From: Rugosimonospora africana
GTDB lineage: Bacteria > Actinomycetota > Actinomycetes > Mycobacteriales > Micromonosporaceae
Length of the DNA: 46,671 nucleotides
Direction of reading: 5' to 3'
Assembly (NCBI RefSeq): GCF_016862975.1
Contig: NZ_BONZ01000094.1
Span: forward strand, 1-46,671
Shown here: positions 25,751 to 33,091 of the stretch, one piece after another
Numbering within the stretch: position 1 is the stretch's first letter
Layout: each line of letters starts with the position of its first letter
Translations under genes and position numbers: made by a program
The notes under the pieces: generated by a model
What the model was told of the DNA's origin: nothing
What the model saw: the letters and a program-made list of their open reading frames with translations, nothing else
Database searches by the model: none

Positions 25751-26215
25751 TCAGGCCGCCGGGTTACGCGCCGGGTTGCGCGGATCGGGTTGCCCGGTGA
25801 GCGTGGCCGGGGCGGGCCGGTCGCGGCGCAGCAACGAGGTGAGCCCGGCGCCGGCGACGATCAGTGCGATCCCGCCGGCCAGCATCAGGCCGATGTCGAG
25901 CCCGGTGAGGGCGAGGGCACGGGTACCGGGGCGCTGACGCGGCAGCGGCAGGCTGGGGCTCTGGGTCGGTCCGGCCGCGGTACCCGCCGAGGGCACGGTA
26001 CCGGCGGCGGGTACCGAGGTGGGTGTGGCGCCCCGCGGTCCCGGTCCGGTACCGCCGCCGCCACTGCCGCCACCACCGCCGCCCCCGCCGCCGGCCGGCG
26101 GGACGGTGACCGCGATGGAGATCCCGCCGTCGGCCGCGGCCGACGCGGACGCCGTGACGCCCAGCCCGGTGACCATCAGGGTCAGCGCGGCCGCGCACAG
26201 CGTCCGCCGGTTCAC
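25751..26215 (-). CDS. Small secreted protein with LAxTG-type sorting signal
   Basis: About 154 residues. It has a signal peptide (about 1-27), then a polyglycine tract (about 42-55) and a Pro/Thr/Ser-rich spacer. The C-terminal signal is LALTG at 101-105, one membrane helix (about 106-129) and RRDR. LAxTG is the signal type used by class E sortases. There is no globular domain, so it looks like a wall-linked stalk or peptide. The GTG at 26215 overlaps the stop of the DUF916 gene (GTGA); longer in-frame upstream sequence is shadow. Firmicute WxL operons also carry a small LPxTG protein, which fits its neighbours here. Confidence 0.8.
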   Translation of the reverse strand: MNRRTLCAAALTLMVTGLGVTASASAAADGGISIAVTVPPAGGGGGGGGGSGGGGTGPGPRGATPTSVPAAGTVPSAGTAAGPTQSPSLPLPRQRPGTRALALTGLDIGLMLAGGIALIVAGAGLTSLLRRDRPAPATLTGQPDPRNPARNPAA

Positions 26216-27315
26216 CGGGGCTCCTCGACCGCTACGGTGGCGGTCCGCCCCTCCAGGCGTCCACGGTCGACGGCGGCGACCAGCAGCCGGCGGACCATCC
26301 GGCGGCGGCGCGCGACCAGCCGGACGACCAGCCAGATCGCGGCGGCGAGCAGCACCAGTACGGCCAGCTGCGGCCACGGGACGGCCCAGATCGTGGCGCT
26401 GCGGTGAGCGGTACCCAGCGCGGCCGCGGTCAGCGACGCGGTGTAGGTGTCGCCGGTCACCGCGCCCGGGGTCATCTTCGCCGTGACGCCGACCGGCCCG
26501 AACGGTGCGCCGCGCAGCGTGAGCGCGGCGTGGTACGACTGTCCGGGCAGCAGCTCGGGCAGCGTCGGCGGCGTCGCGCTGTCCATGGTGGTGCCGAACA
26601 TCGAGGTGACGTCGACCAGTTGCCGGCTGGACAGGCGGATGTTGCCGGTGTTGCGCACGGTGTAGTCGACACGTACGGCGCCGCCGCGCAGCGGGTTGAG
26701 CGTCCCGTGGTACGAGCTGTGCAGCCCGGTGACCGCGAGCGAGGGTACGAGGTTGCCCGGGATCCGCAGGTAGATCCTGCTGCCCACGCGGCGCTCCAGG
26801 CGCACCGACCCCTGCTGGCCGGGCAGCTGCACCGCGGCCACGATGCCGCCGACGTGGTCGCCGGGTGTCGCGTTGGCCGGGATGGTCAGCGTGAACGGCA
26901 CGTTGGCCCTGGCGTGCGGCGGCACGGTGACGGTGGACTGGGCCAGCGTGACCCAGGCGCCGATGTCGGTTGGGGTCTTGTCACCGGGGAGCAGGTCGAA
27001 CCCGCCGCTCGGGGTGTTGACCGCGTCGCTGGCGTACACGTGGAAGGTCGCCGCGGTCGCGCCGAAGTTGGCGACGCCGACGTAGTCGTGCACCACCTTC
27101 GCCGGGCCGAGCTGGTAGTCGAAGCGGCTACGACCGTCCGGGCCCTTGGCGGTGGACGGGAGCACTCCCCAGGTGATCGCGGACGAGCTGGGCGAGGGGG
27201 TGGGCGTGGGCGCGGCCACGGCCGGGGTCGCGCTCGCCAGCAGCGCCGCCATCGTCGCGGCGGCGCACGCCAGCAGCGCCCGCGGCCGTCCGCGCAGCTT
27301 GCCGGGAGAGGTCAT
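26212..27315 (-). CDS. DUF916-type WxL-interacting surface protein
   Basis: A protein of 367 residues with a signal peptide (about 1-35). The first beta-sandwich (about 46-165) has FDYQLGPAKVVHDYVGVANFG and TIPANATPGDHVGGIVAAV, typical of the DUF916/WxLIP peptidoglycan-binding domain. A second sandwich (about 190-290) contains RVDYTVRNTGNIRLSSRQ. One membrane helix (about 314-334) and a basic cytoplasmic tail of about 33 residues follow. In Firmicutes such proteins bind peptidoglycan and hold WxL proteins. The ATG at 27315 follows GGAAG. It lies 64 nt downstream of the WxL-like gene and overlaps the LAxTG gene. Confidence 0.87.
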   Translation of the reverse strand: MTSPGKLRGRPRALLACAAATMAALLASATPAVAAPTPTPSPSSSAITWGVLPSTAKGPDGRSRFDYQLGPAKVVHDYVGVANFGATAATFHVYASDAVNTPSGGFDLLPGDKTPTDIGAWVTLAQSTVTVPPHARANVPFTLTIPANATPGDHVGGIVAAVQLPGQQGSVRLERRVGSRIYLRIPGNLVPSLAVTGLHSSYHGTLNPLRGGAVRVDYTVRNTGNIRLSSRQLVDVTSMFGTTMDSATPPTLPELLPGQSYHAALTLRGAPFGPVGVTAKMTPGAVTGDTYTASLTAAALGTAHRSATIWAVPWPQLAVLVLLAAAIWLVVRLVARRRRMVRRLLVAAVDRGRLEGRTATVAVEEPR

Positions 27316-27338
27316 GACGCTTCCGTTCGCTAGTGGGA

Positions 27339-27370
27339 ACCCGGGGAGACGGGAGACCGCCTCCCCGGGT
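27339..27370 (-). other. Hairpin between WxL-like and DUF916 genes
   Basis: Arms 27339-27348 and 27361-27370 pair perfectly over 10 bp with a 12-nt loop. No U-run follows on the minus strand. It may act as a partial terminator or RNA-stability element that lets the WxL-like protein be made in excess over DUF916. Confidence 0.55.
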
Positions 27371-27379
27371 AGCGGGCGG

Positions 27380-28795
27380 TCAGATCGCGGTGATCGTCAC
27401 GTCCGCGTGGTAGGTGTCCGCCGGCGTGGTCGCCGGGAACTTCAGGGACAGGTCGGCCGACAGCTTGGCCGTACCCAGGCCGTCGCCGGCGCCCGCGCTG
27501 GCCAGGGTGGCACCCACCCCGGTCAGGCCCGGGTCCGAGCCGGCCGCCACCGCGGCACCCGCGGAAGCGCCCTGCCCGTTGTCCTGGGACGTGACCTTCG
27601 GGGTCCAGCCCAGGGCCTTGCCGGAGAACGTGTGGGTGGCGTCGTTGCCGACGAAGGTGTCGGAGACGGCGCCGTTCACGGTCCAGCCGGGCTTGTCGAT
27701 GGAACGGGTGTCGGTGACCGTGGCCAGGTCGACGTTGCTGACCGAGGTGACCAGGTCGTCGCCGTCCCGGGTCGGAGTCGGCAGGTTCACCGGCGCCGTC
27801 GGGTCCACGGTGAGGGTGAGCGCCCCCGTCTCAGTCGGCTGGCTGACGGTCGTCTGGAGCGTGACCTTGCCGGACTGGTTCGGGGTGCCGCCGTTGCCCT
27901 CGCTGATGGTGTAGTTCAGCGTGCCGCTCGACCCGGCGAACGCGGTGGTGTCGTCGGGTACGAACGTCGCCTTCAACGTGTGCGACCCCACCGAGAGGTT
28001 CTTCGTGGTGATGGACGCCGCCCCGGCCGTGACTGGCTGGCTGCTCAGCACGTCCGTACCGTCGAGGAACTCGATGTGGCCGGCAGCCGACGCCTGGTCG
28101 ACGTGCGCGGTCAGGGTGACCGGCGAACCCTGCGACGCGCCACCCGAGGGCGACGCGGTCAGGGTCGTGGTGGTGGTCGCCGGGCCGCCCGGCTGTCCGC
28201 CACCGCTGACCTGCCAGCTCCACTGGGTCACCTGCCAGACCCGGTCGGACGGGAAGTCCGACGGCGGCGTGGCTTCCCGCGTGGCCACGGACACGTGGAC
28301 AGCGGCGCTGTCGAACTGGGCGAGCACGCCCAGGTCCGAGTCCAGGCACAACCCGGCGATGGCGAAGTCGTCTTCGGCGATGACGGTTCCGACCGGCTTG
28401 GCCGCGTCGGCCGGGGACAGCACGGTGTCGGTCGTGCCGGCCGGCAGGATGGCGTCGAGGATGTTCTCGATGCCACCGTCCTGCCACGATCCTTCCTGTG
28501 CCGGTACCTGAAGGTTCCCGCCCAGATCGGCCATCGGGGTGAGGAATCCGCCCAGGGTCGGGTCGGTACCGGTCGGGTAGAACGTGTCCACATAGTGGGC
28601 GGATCCGGCGGGGCACGCGGCCTGCGGGGTCACGGTGATCGGGTCGGCTGGGTTGCCGTTGCCGAACTGCCAGGTACCGGAGGTGGGATTAATCGTCAGC
28701 CCGCCGGCCGGGTCGGCGAACGCCGGGCCCACTGCGAAGCTGGCGACCACCGCCCCGCCGGCCACCGCGGCCAGCAGGCGAATTGGTCTCTTCAC
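27380..28795 (-). CDS. WxL-like secreted protein with Ig-like domain
   Basis: A protein of 471 residues with a signal peptide 1-27 (ending GPAFA) and no membrane anchor. A unique N-terminal domain (about 30-198) contains two Cys. A Big_3-type Ig-like domain spans about 207-298 (VTLTAHVDQASAAGHIEFLDG). The C-terminal domain (about 310-471) resembles an actinobacterial WxL domain: TVTDTRSIDKPGWTVNGAVS with W371, ALGWTPKV with W397, and the terminal beta strand TYHADVTITAI. WxL domains bind peptidoglycan non-covalently with DUF916 partners, and a DUF916 gene follows directly. The GTG at 28795 follows AAGGAG. The WxL assignment rests on pattern recognition and context. Confidence 0.78.
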   Translation of the reverse strand: MKRPIRLLAAVAGGAVVASFAVGPAFADPAGGLTINPTSGTWQFGNGNPADPITVTPQAACPAGSAHYVDTFYPTGTDPTLGGFLTPMADLGGNLQVPAQEGSWQDGGIENILDAILPAGTTDTVLSPADAAKPVGTVIAEDDFAIAGLCLDSDLGVLAQFDSAAVHVSVATREATPPSDFPSDRVWQVTQWSWQVSGGGQPGGPATTTTTLTASPSGGASQGSPVTLTAHVDQASAAGHIEFLDGTDVLSSQPVTAGAASITTKNLSVGSHTLKATFVPDDTTAFAGSSGTLNYTISEGNGGTPNQSGKVTLQTTVSQPTETGALTLTVDPTAPVNLPTPTRDGDDLVTSVSNVDLATVTDTRSIDKPGWTVNGAVSDTFVGNDATHTFSGKALGWTPKVTSQDNGQGASAGAAVAAGSDPGLTGVGATLASAGAGDGLGTAKLSADLSLKFPATTPADTYHADVTITAI

Positions 28796-28958
28796 GGAAC
28801 TGCTCTCCTTAATCTGTGGAACGGCGGACGCACCGGCGATCGGATCACCGGGCCGTGGCGCGGTGTCCGGGGCTCACCGCGCCCGGTGTCGCTCCCGTTC
28901 GCGATTCGGACCGTCGCCGGCCCGGAGCGTGCGGCTGGCATGGGTGCCTCCCTCGGGC

Positions 28959-29000
28959 CACCCCGGGTGGCCGGGCTGCGCGTGACGGCCACCCGGGGTG
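28959..29000 (-). terminator. Strong hairpin after the secreted binding-protein gene
   Basis: Arms 28959-28972 and 28987-29000 pair over 14 bp with a 14-nt loop, 17 nt past the stop at 29018. No U-run is present, as is common in actinomycetes. It probably insulates or attenuates transcription into the WxL-like gene. Confidence 0.65.
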
Positions 29001-29017
29001 TGGTCACGTCAGGCCGG

Positions 29018-30190
29018 TCAGTCCTTGCCCTTGAGGGCCGTGCTGCCGCAGTTCGGGTTCGACGCGAAGCCGAACTGGTGCAGCGTGGTGACCTGCGCGC
29101 AGACCGCGGAGGCGTTGCTGACGAACAGGGTGACCAGCGCCTGGTCCTGGGAGAGCCCGGTCACCGCGGTGGTCTTGAACACGTTGTAGACCGAGCGGGT
29201 GAACGCGGTCGGGAAGCTCGCGTTGATGACCTGGCCGGGAGCGGTGCCGGTGGTCGGCGCCTGCCCGTCCAGCACGCCCAGCTTCGAACTGCCCCGGCGG
29301 TCCTGCACTCCGGTCGCGGCGTGGTTGCTCTGCGCGATGTTCTGCGCGATCGAGATCGGCGCGATCTCGACGTACTGCGTCGAACCCACGGTCGGGTCGG
29401 TCAGCACCTGGCCGTCGTGCTCCTCGATCGACGCGCCGGTGTCCACCTTGTGGTCCTTCACGCAGGTGGTGTTGACGCTGGCGTCGGGCAGGCCGACCGC
29501 GCCCTCGAAGAACGACCGGGTGCCCGAGCCCGGCTGCGGGACGTACGGCTGGATGGTGAAGGTGGTGCTGCCGACCGTCACGCTGGTCAGCGTGCAGGCG
29601 TAGATGCTCTTCAGCTGCGCCGTGGTCAGGCCGGACGCGAAAGCCTGGTCGAGACCGCCGCCGCTCTTCACCGCGTAGTCCACCGCGTCGGTACCGAACG
29701 GAATCCAAGTCAGGCTGGTGTCGCTGGTGTCGTTCGGGCCGCGCGACGAACGGGCGAAGTCGACCGCCCCACGGGTCACGGGGCCGTGCGCGGCGTTGTA
29801 GTTGTCGGTCGGCGCGTACCCGTCCGAACCGCTGTTCAGGCCCAGCGACAGCCGCAGCGCCGCGATGCCGTCACCGGAGCCGTTCGGCCGCTTCAGGGTG
29901 TTGGTGGCCACCCCCTTGGTCGCGATGGCGTCGTAGGTGACGGCCGGGTTGGAGCCGGGCTTGGTGGCGTCCCACGACTCGAACTGCCGGTGGCCGCTCG
30001 CGCCGCTGCTGGTCACCGTCCTCGCCAGCTGGCTCATGACGTCCTGGACGGTGTCCGAGCCCACGCCGGCGTAGCTGGCCGGCGTCGGGTCGGCGAACGC
30101 CGGTACGGCGCCCAGCGTGCTGACCGCCAGGGCCGTCGCGAGCGGCAGCGCGACGGCGACCGCCGCGATGACCCTCGTGCGAGTTGACAC
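29018..30190 (-). CDS. Secreted PBP-fold substrate-binding protein
   Basis: About 390 residues with a signal peptide (about 1-33, ending VPAFADP). The mature part starts YAGVGSDTVQDVMSQL and contains KRPNGSGDGIAALRLS and VDFARSSRGPND, which mark a PstS-related family of actinobacterial binding proteins whose ligand I do not know. Other family-like stretches are QPYVPQPGSGTRSFF and a C-terminal Cys pair. No lipobox or anchor was seen, so it should be free or held by other surface proteins. The GTG at 30190 follows GGGAGGAACC, one of the best ribosome sites in the window. Strong hairpins flank it on both sides, so it may be expressed at a level different from the importer. Confidence 0.85.
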   Translation of the reverse strand: MSTRTRVIAAVAVALPLATALAVSTLGAVPAFADPTPASYAGVGSDTVQDVMSQLARTVTSSGASGHRQFESWDATKPGSNPAVTYDAIATKGVATNTLKRPNGSGDGIAALRLSLGLNSGSDGYAPTDNYNAAHGPVTRGAVDFARSSRGPNDTSDTSLTWIPFGTDAVDYAVKSGGGLDQAFASGLTTAQLKSIYACTLTSVTVGSTTFTIQPYVPQPGSGTRSFFEGAVGLPDASVNTTCVKDHKVDTGASIEEHDGQVLTDPTVGSTQYVEIAPISIAQNIAQSNHAATGVQDRRGSSKLGVLDGQAPTTGTAPGQVINASFPTAFTRSVYNVFKTTAVTGLSQDQALVTLFVSNASAVCAQVTTLHQFGFASNPNCGSTALKGKD

Positions 30191-30242
30191 GGTTCCTCCC
30201 TTATCGGGCTCGCCTGCCGGAGCCTCCGGTAGGCTTTCCGCT

Positions 30243-30275
30243 CGGCCTGCCCCTACCTGTCTTAGGGGCAGGCCG
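30243..30275 (-). terminator. 13-bp hairpin between the giant PstS-like gene and the next binding protein
   Basis: Arms 30243-30255 and 30263-30275 are perfectly complementary with a 7-nt loop. The hairpin lies about 50 nt upstream of the binding-protein start, so it may be a terminator for the upstream operon or a leader element for the downstream gene. Confidence 0.65.
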
Positions 30276-30287
30276 ACCTGCACTCCG

Positions 30288-30396
30288 CCGGCCGGCAAGC
30301 CGCCGGCGGAAACCTCTGGCCGGCGAAGCCGCCGGCGAACTGCTGGCCGGCACGGCGCCGGCGCGAACTCTGGCCGGCAAAGCGCCGGCGCATCTG
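30288..30396. repeat. Four tandem hairpin-forming repeats of about 27 nt
   Basis: Four direct repeats of the type CTGGCCGGCAAAGCGCCGGC fill the spacer after the stop at 30404. Each unit is itself palindromic (GCCGGC paired with GCCGGC), so the array would form a chain of short stems. It resembles intra-operon structured repeats that stop or stabilise RNA. The units differ at several positions. Confidence 0.75.
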
Positions 30397-30403
30397 GCGC
30401 GCG

Positions 30404-33091
30404 CTACCCGCCGGTCGGCGGCGCCGCGCCGGGCGCATCGGCACGCCGGCGTCTTGGGCGCACGAACGGCGCGGCGACGGCGGCCAGCAGCCCGACGCCG
30501 AGCCCGATCACCAGCACCCAGCGGGAGATCGCCTGCGGGTCGCGCGGAGTGCGTGCCGACTCCACGACCGCCGCCGGGGCCGGTGGCCGGGTGGACGACA
30601 CGAGCCCGGAAGGGGTCGCCCCGCCCTGGGGTACGGCACCGGCCTGCGGGACGGTGCGGGAGTTGCCCGCGCTCCCCCCGCCGCCGGTACCGCCGCCCCC
30701 GCCGGAGCCGGTCAGCGGTGGCGCGGCGGACAGCTTGCCGCTCTTGATCTCCGAGATCGCGGCGAGCGCCTGCAGCCGCAGCGGGGTCGGCAGCGGCGCG
30801 TAGCCCGGCGGCAGTTGACCGAAGTCCAGGCCCGGCGCCTGGCCGGAGCGCACCGCGTAGCTGATGAAGTCCGCGTACTGGGCCCGTGCGGTCGGGTCGC
30901 CCGCGTCGTCGATGTCGGCGATCGCGACGGCGGCGTACGTCACCATGGTTCCGGGGTAGGCGCCCGGCGCCTTCGACGACGGGTCCAGCCTCCGCACCCG
31001 GCGCTCGGTAGTGCTCGGCGTCATCGCCGCCTCCCCGGCCAGCAGCCCGGCCTGGTCGGGAGCGATGAAGTTGCCCGCCGCGTTGCGCAGGCTGGCGGTC
31101 TGCAGCCCGAACCGGGCCGCCTCCGAGGTGCTGGTCACGCACAGCACGAACCGGTTCCCGGTGGCCTGCGGCGGATTTTTGATCCACTGCGGTACGAAGA
31201 CGGTGCTGTTCCCGCTGGTCTGCCACAGGCCGCCGACGCCGCCCGGGTTGGCGGCCCGGGTCCGTTCGGCGGCATCCGTCATGTCGTTCACGTACGGGGA
31301 CACGTCGAGCACGCACTGCGGCGTCGCCCCCTTGGCCGCGTCCTCCGCCGAGGGCTGGGTACACGTGGGGTCCGACTTCGGGAAGTTGTCGATCGGCGTG
31401 ATCTGCCCCCGGTACGACGGGTTCACCGTCATCCCCCACGGATCGGGCTGGCCGGAGAGGAACGCCCGGGCGTCGGAGTCGGCGTCGATCCACTGCCACA
31501 GCGCGTTGGCGGCGTCGGCGTTCTGCACCGTCATCAGCGGGGCGCCGGTGGCCGGCCCGTTGCCGGGGAGGGCGAGGAGGTACTTCGCCTCCGGGTTCAG
31601 CGCCACGAAATCGGGGTCGGCGAACAGGGTACGGGGATTCTTGGCCAGGTACGGCGGCGGTCCGGCACCGAAGGTCTGCGGAGCGACCGATCCGCCGTAG
31701 GACTCGGTGAGCAGCTTCGCCACCAGGCGGGGCGTCAGCTTCAGGTGCGCCATCCTGGTACCGGACAGCAGCTGTTCCGCGGCCGGCGGCTCGACGTTCG
31801 GGTCGAGGCTGCGCTCGATGTTGAAGCCGATCACGAAGCCGGACAGCGCCACCGGCGCGTACGCCACCGGGTGGTCCGGGTCGGGCTCCAGCGGTCTGGT
31901 GGTCAGTGCCAGGTGCGCGGTTCCCGGAATGTTGTTGAGGATCGACGAGCGGGCGACGTCCTCGGCCTCCGTGGTCAGGTTGTACGGCACCTTGGTGGTC
32001 TGGCACAGCGTCGGCTGCCAACTGGTCAGCGCGTCGGTGGCCAGTTCGCTGCCGACCAGGCGCCGCTCCGCCGCACCGATCGGGCACAGCCCGCTGACCG
32101 GCTTGAAGTCCAGCCGGAACGACAGCCGGTGCTGCCAGTTGGCCATGCTCAGCGGTGAGGAGAACAGCGAGCCGAGGCTCGGACCGATCTGCGCACCCGA
32201 CTTGTACCCGTCGTCGGTGACCCCCCGCGGCACCACGACCAGCCAGCACGCCCGCCCGGTCACGCCGGCGTTCGGCTGTGTCACCGGTGCGCCGCACCCC
32301 AGCGACGGGGACTCCAGCGCGGTCTGGGTCTCGAACAGCTCCTCGCCGGTGCCGTCCGGTCGGGTCAGCCCGTAGTCGTCCTCGTTGGTGCTCGCGGAGT
32401 CGAAGACACCTCCGCCGGCGACATCGACCGACTGGCCGACCGGCGCGATCACCGGCTTGGTGTCCGCCGCCTGCTTCGGCCAGCCGCTGGTCACCGGCCA
32501 GAACGGGACCGTTCCGCTGGTACCGCCGCCGTTCGTGTCGTAGTTGAGCGGCTTCCCGTCGGGTCCGGTCGCCGACCGCTCCGCCACGTCCGCCCGCAGC
32601 ACGCTGCGGGTACGCGAGTAGCTGAAGCCCGGTACGCCGGAGGCACCGGCCGGGTCCTTGCTGTCCGAGGCGAAGGCGCCGTACTCGCAGGTCTCCCGCG
32701 CCGGTTGCGGATCGCCCGCCGGTGCCGTCGGATCGTCGCCCCAGCACTGCATGACCTGCAGGTAGTTGTCGAAGTACACGCCCGAGCCGGGTTGGGTCGG
32801 GGCCAGGCCAGACCAGGACACGGTGATCGCCTGGTTCACCAGGCCCCGGGTCTGGGAGACGGTGACCGACAGGCCCGGGAACGCGCCGTCGCCCTTGAGC
32901 GTGACCGCGGAGTTGGTCACCGGCGTACCGGTGTATTCGCCGACGCCCACGGCCGGGTCGGTGTCGGCCGACGCGACGCGCAGCGTCACCACCTCGGTGG
33001 TACCGGCGGCCAACAGCCCGGCGATCACGCCGATCAGCAGCCGGCGGTACCACGGCATCGCGGTGGCCACCGCCGCACGGGCCGCGGTCAC
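30404..33091 (-). CDS. Giant membrane-anchored PstS-like protein
   Basis: A protein of 895 residues, about 2.5 times a normal PstS. An N-terminal signal/anchor (about 16-35) and a C-terminal helix (857-877) followed by RPRRRR tie it to the membrane. A Gly/Pro-rich stalk (about 795-850) lifts the body off the cell. PstS-like stretches are AYAPVALSGFVIGFNIERS (about 410-428), LKLTPRLVAKLL (450-461), RGQITPIDNFPKSDP and GYAPLPTPLRLQ (763-774). The first 400 residues match nothing I know. Nine Cys suggest several disulfides. The GTG overlaps the PstS stop (GTGA) and has GGGAGGAGG upstream. It probably captures a ligand at a distance, but binding is unproven. Confidence 0.82.
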   Translation of the reverse strand: MTAARAAVATAMPWYRRLLIGVIAGLLAAGTTEVVTLRVASADTDPAVGVGEYTGTPVTNSAVTLKGDGAFPGLSVTVSQTRGLVNQAITVSWSGLAPTQPGSGVYFDNYLQVMQCWGDDPTAPAGDPQPARETCEYGAFASDSKDPAGASGVPGFSYSRTRSVLRADVAERSATGPDGKPLNYDTNGGGTSGTVPFWPVTSGWPKQAADTKPVIAPVGQSVDVAGGGVFDSASTNEDDYGLTRPDGTGEELFETQTALESPSLGCGAPVTQPNAGVTGRACWLVVVPRGVTDDGYKSGAQIGPSLGSLFSSPLSMANWQHRLSFRLDFKPVSGLCPIGAAERRLVGSELATDALTSWQPTLCQTTKVPYNLTTEAEDVARSSILNNIPGTAHLALTTRPLEPDPDHPVAYAPVALSGFVIGFNIERSLDPNVEPPAAEQLLSGTRMAHLKLTPRLVAKLLTESYGGSVAPQTFGAGPPPYLAKNPRTLFADPDFVALNPEAKYLLALPGNGPATGAPLMTVQNADAANALWQWIDADSDARAFLSGQPDPWGMTVNPSYRGQITPIDNFPKSDPTCTQPSAEDAAKGATPQCVLDVSPYVNDMTDAAERTRAANPGGVGGLWQTSGNSTVFVPQWIKNPPQATGNRFVLCVTSTSEAARFGLQTASLRNAAGNFIAPDQAGLLAGEAAMTPSTTERRVRRLDPSSKAPGAYPGTMVTYAAVAIADIDDAGDPTARAQYADFISYAVRSGQAPGLDFGQLPPGYAPLPTPLRLQALAAISEIKSGKLSAAPPLTGSGGGGGTGGGGSAGNSRTVPQAGAVPQGGATPSGLVSSTRPPAPAAVVESARTPRDPQAISRWVLVIGLGVGLLAAVAAPFVRPRRRRADAPGAAPPTGG

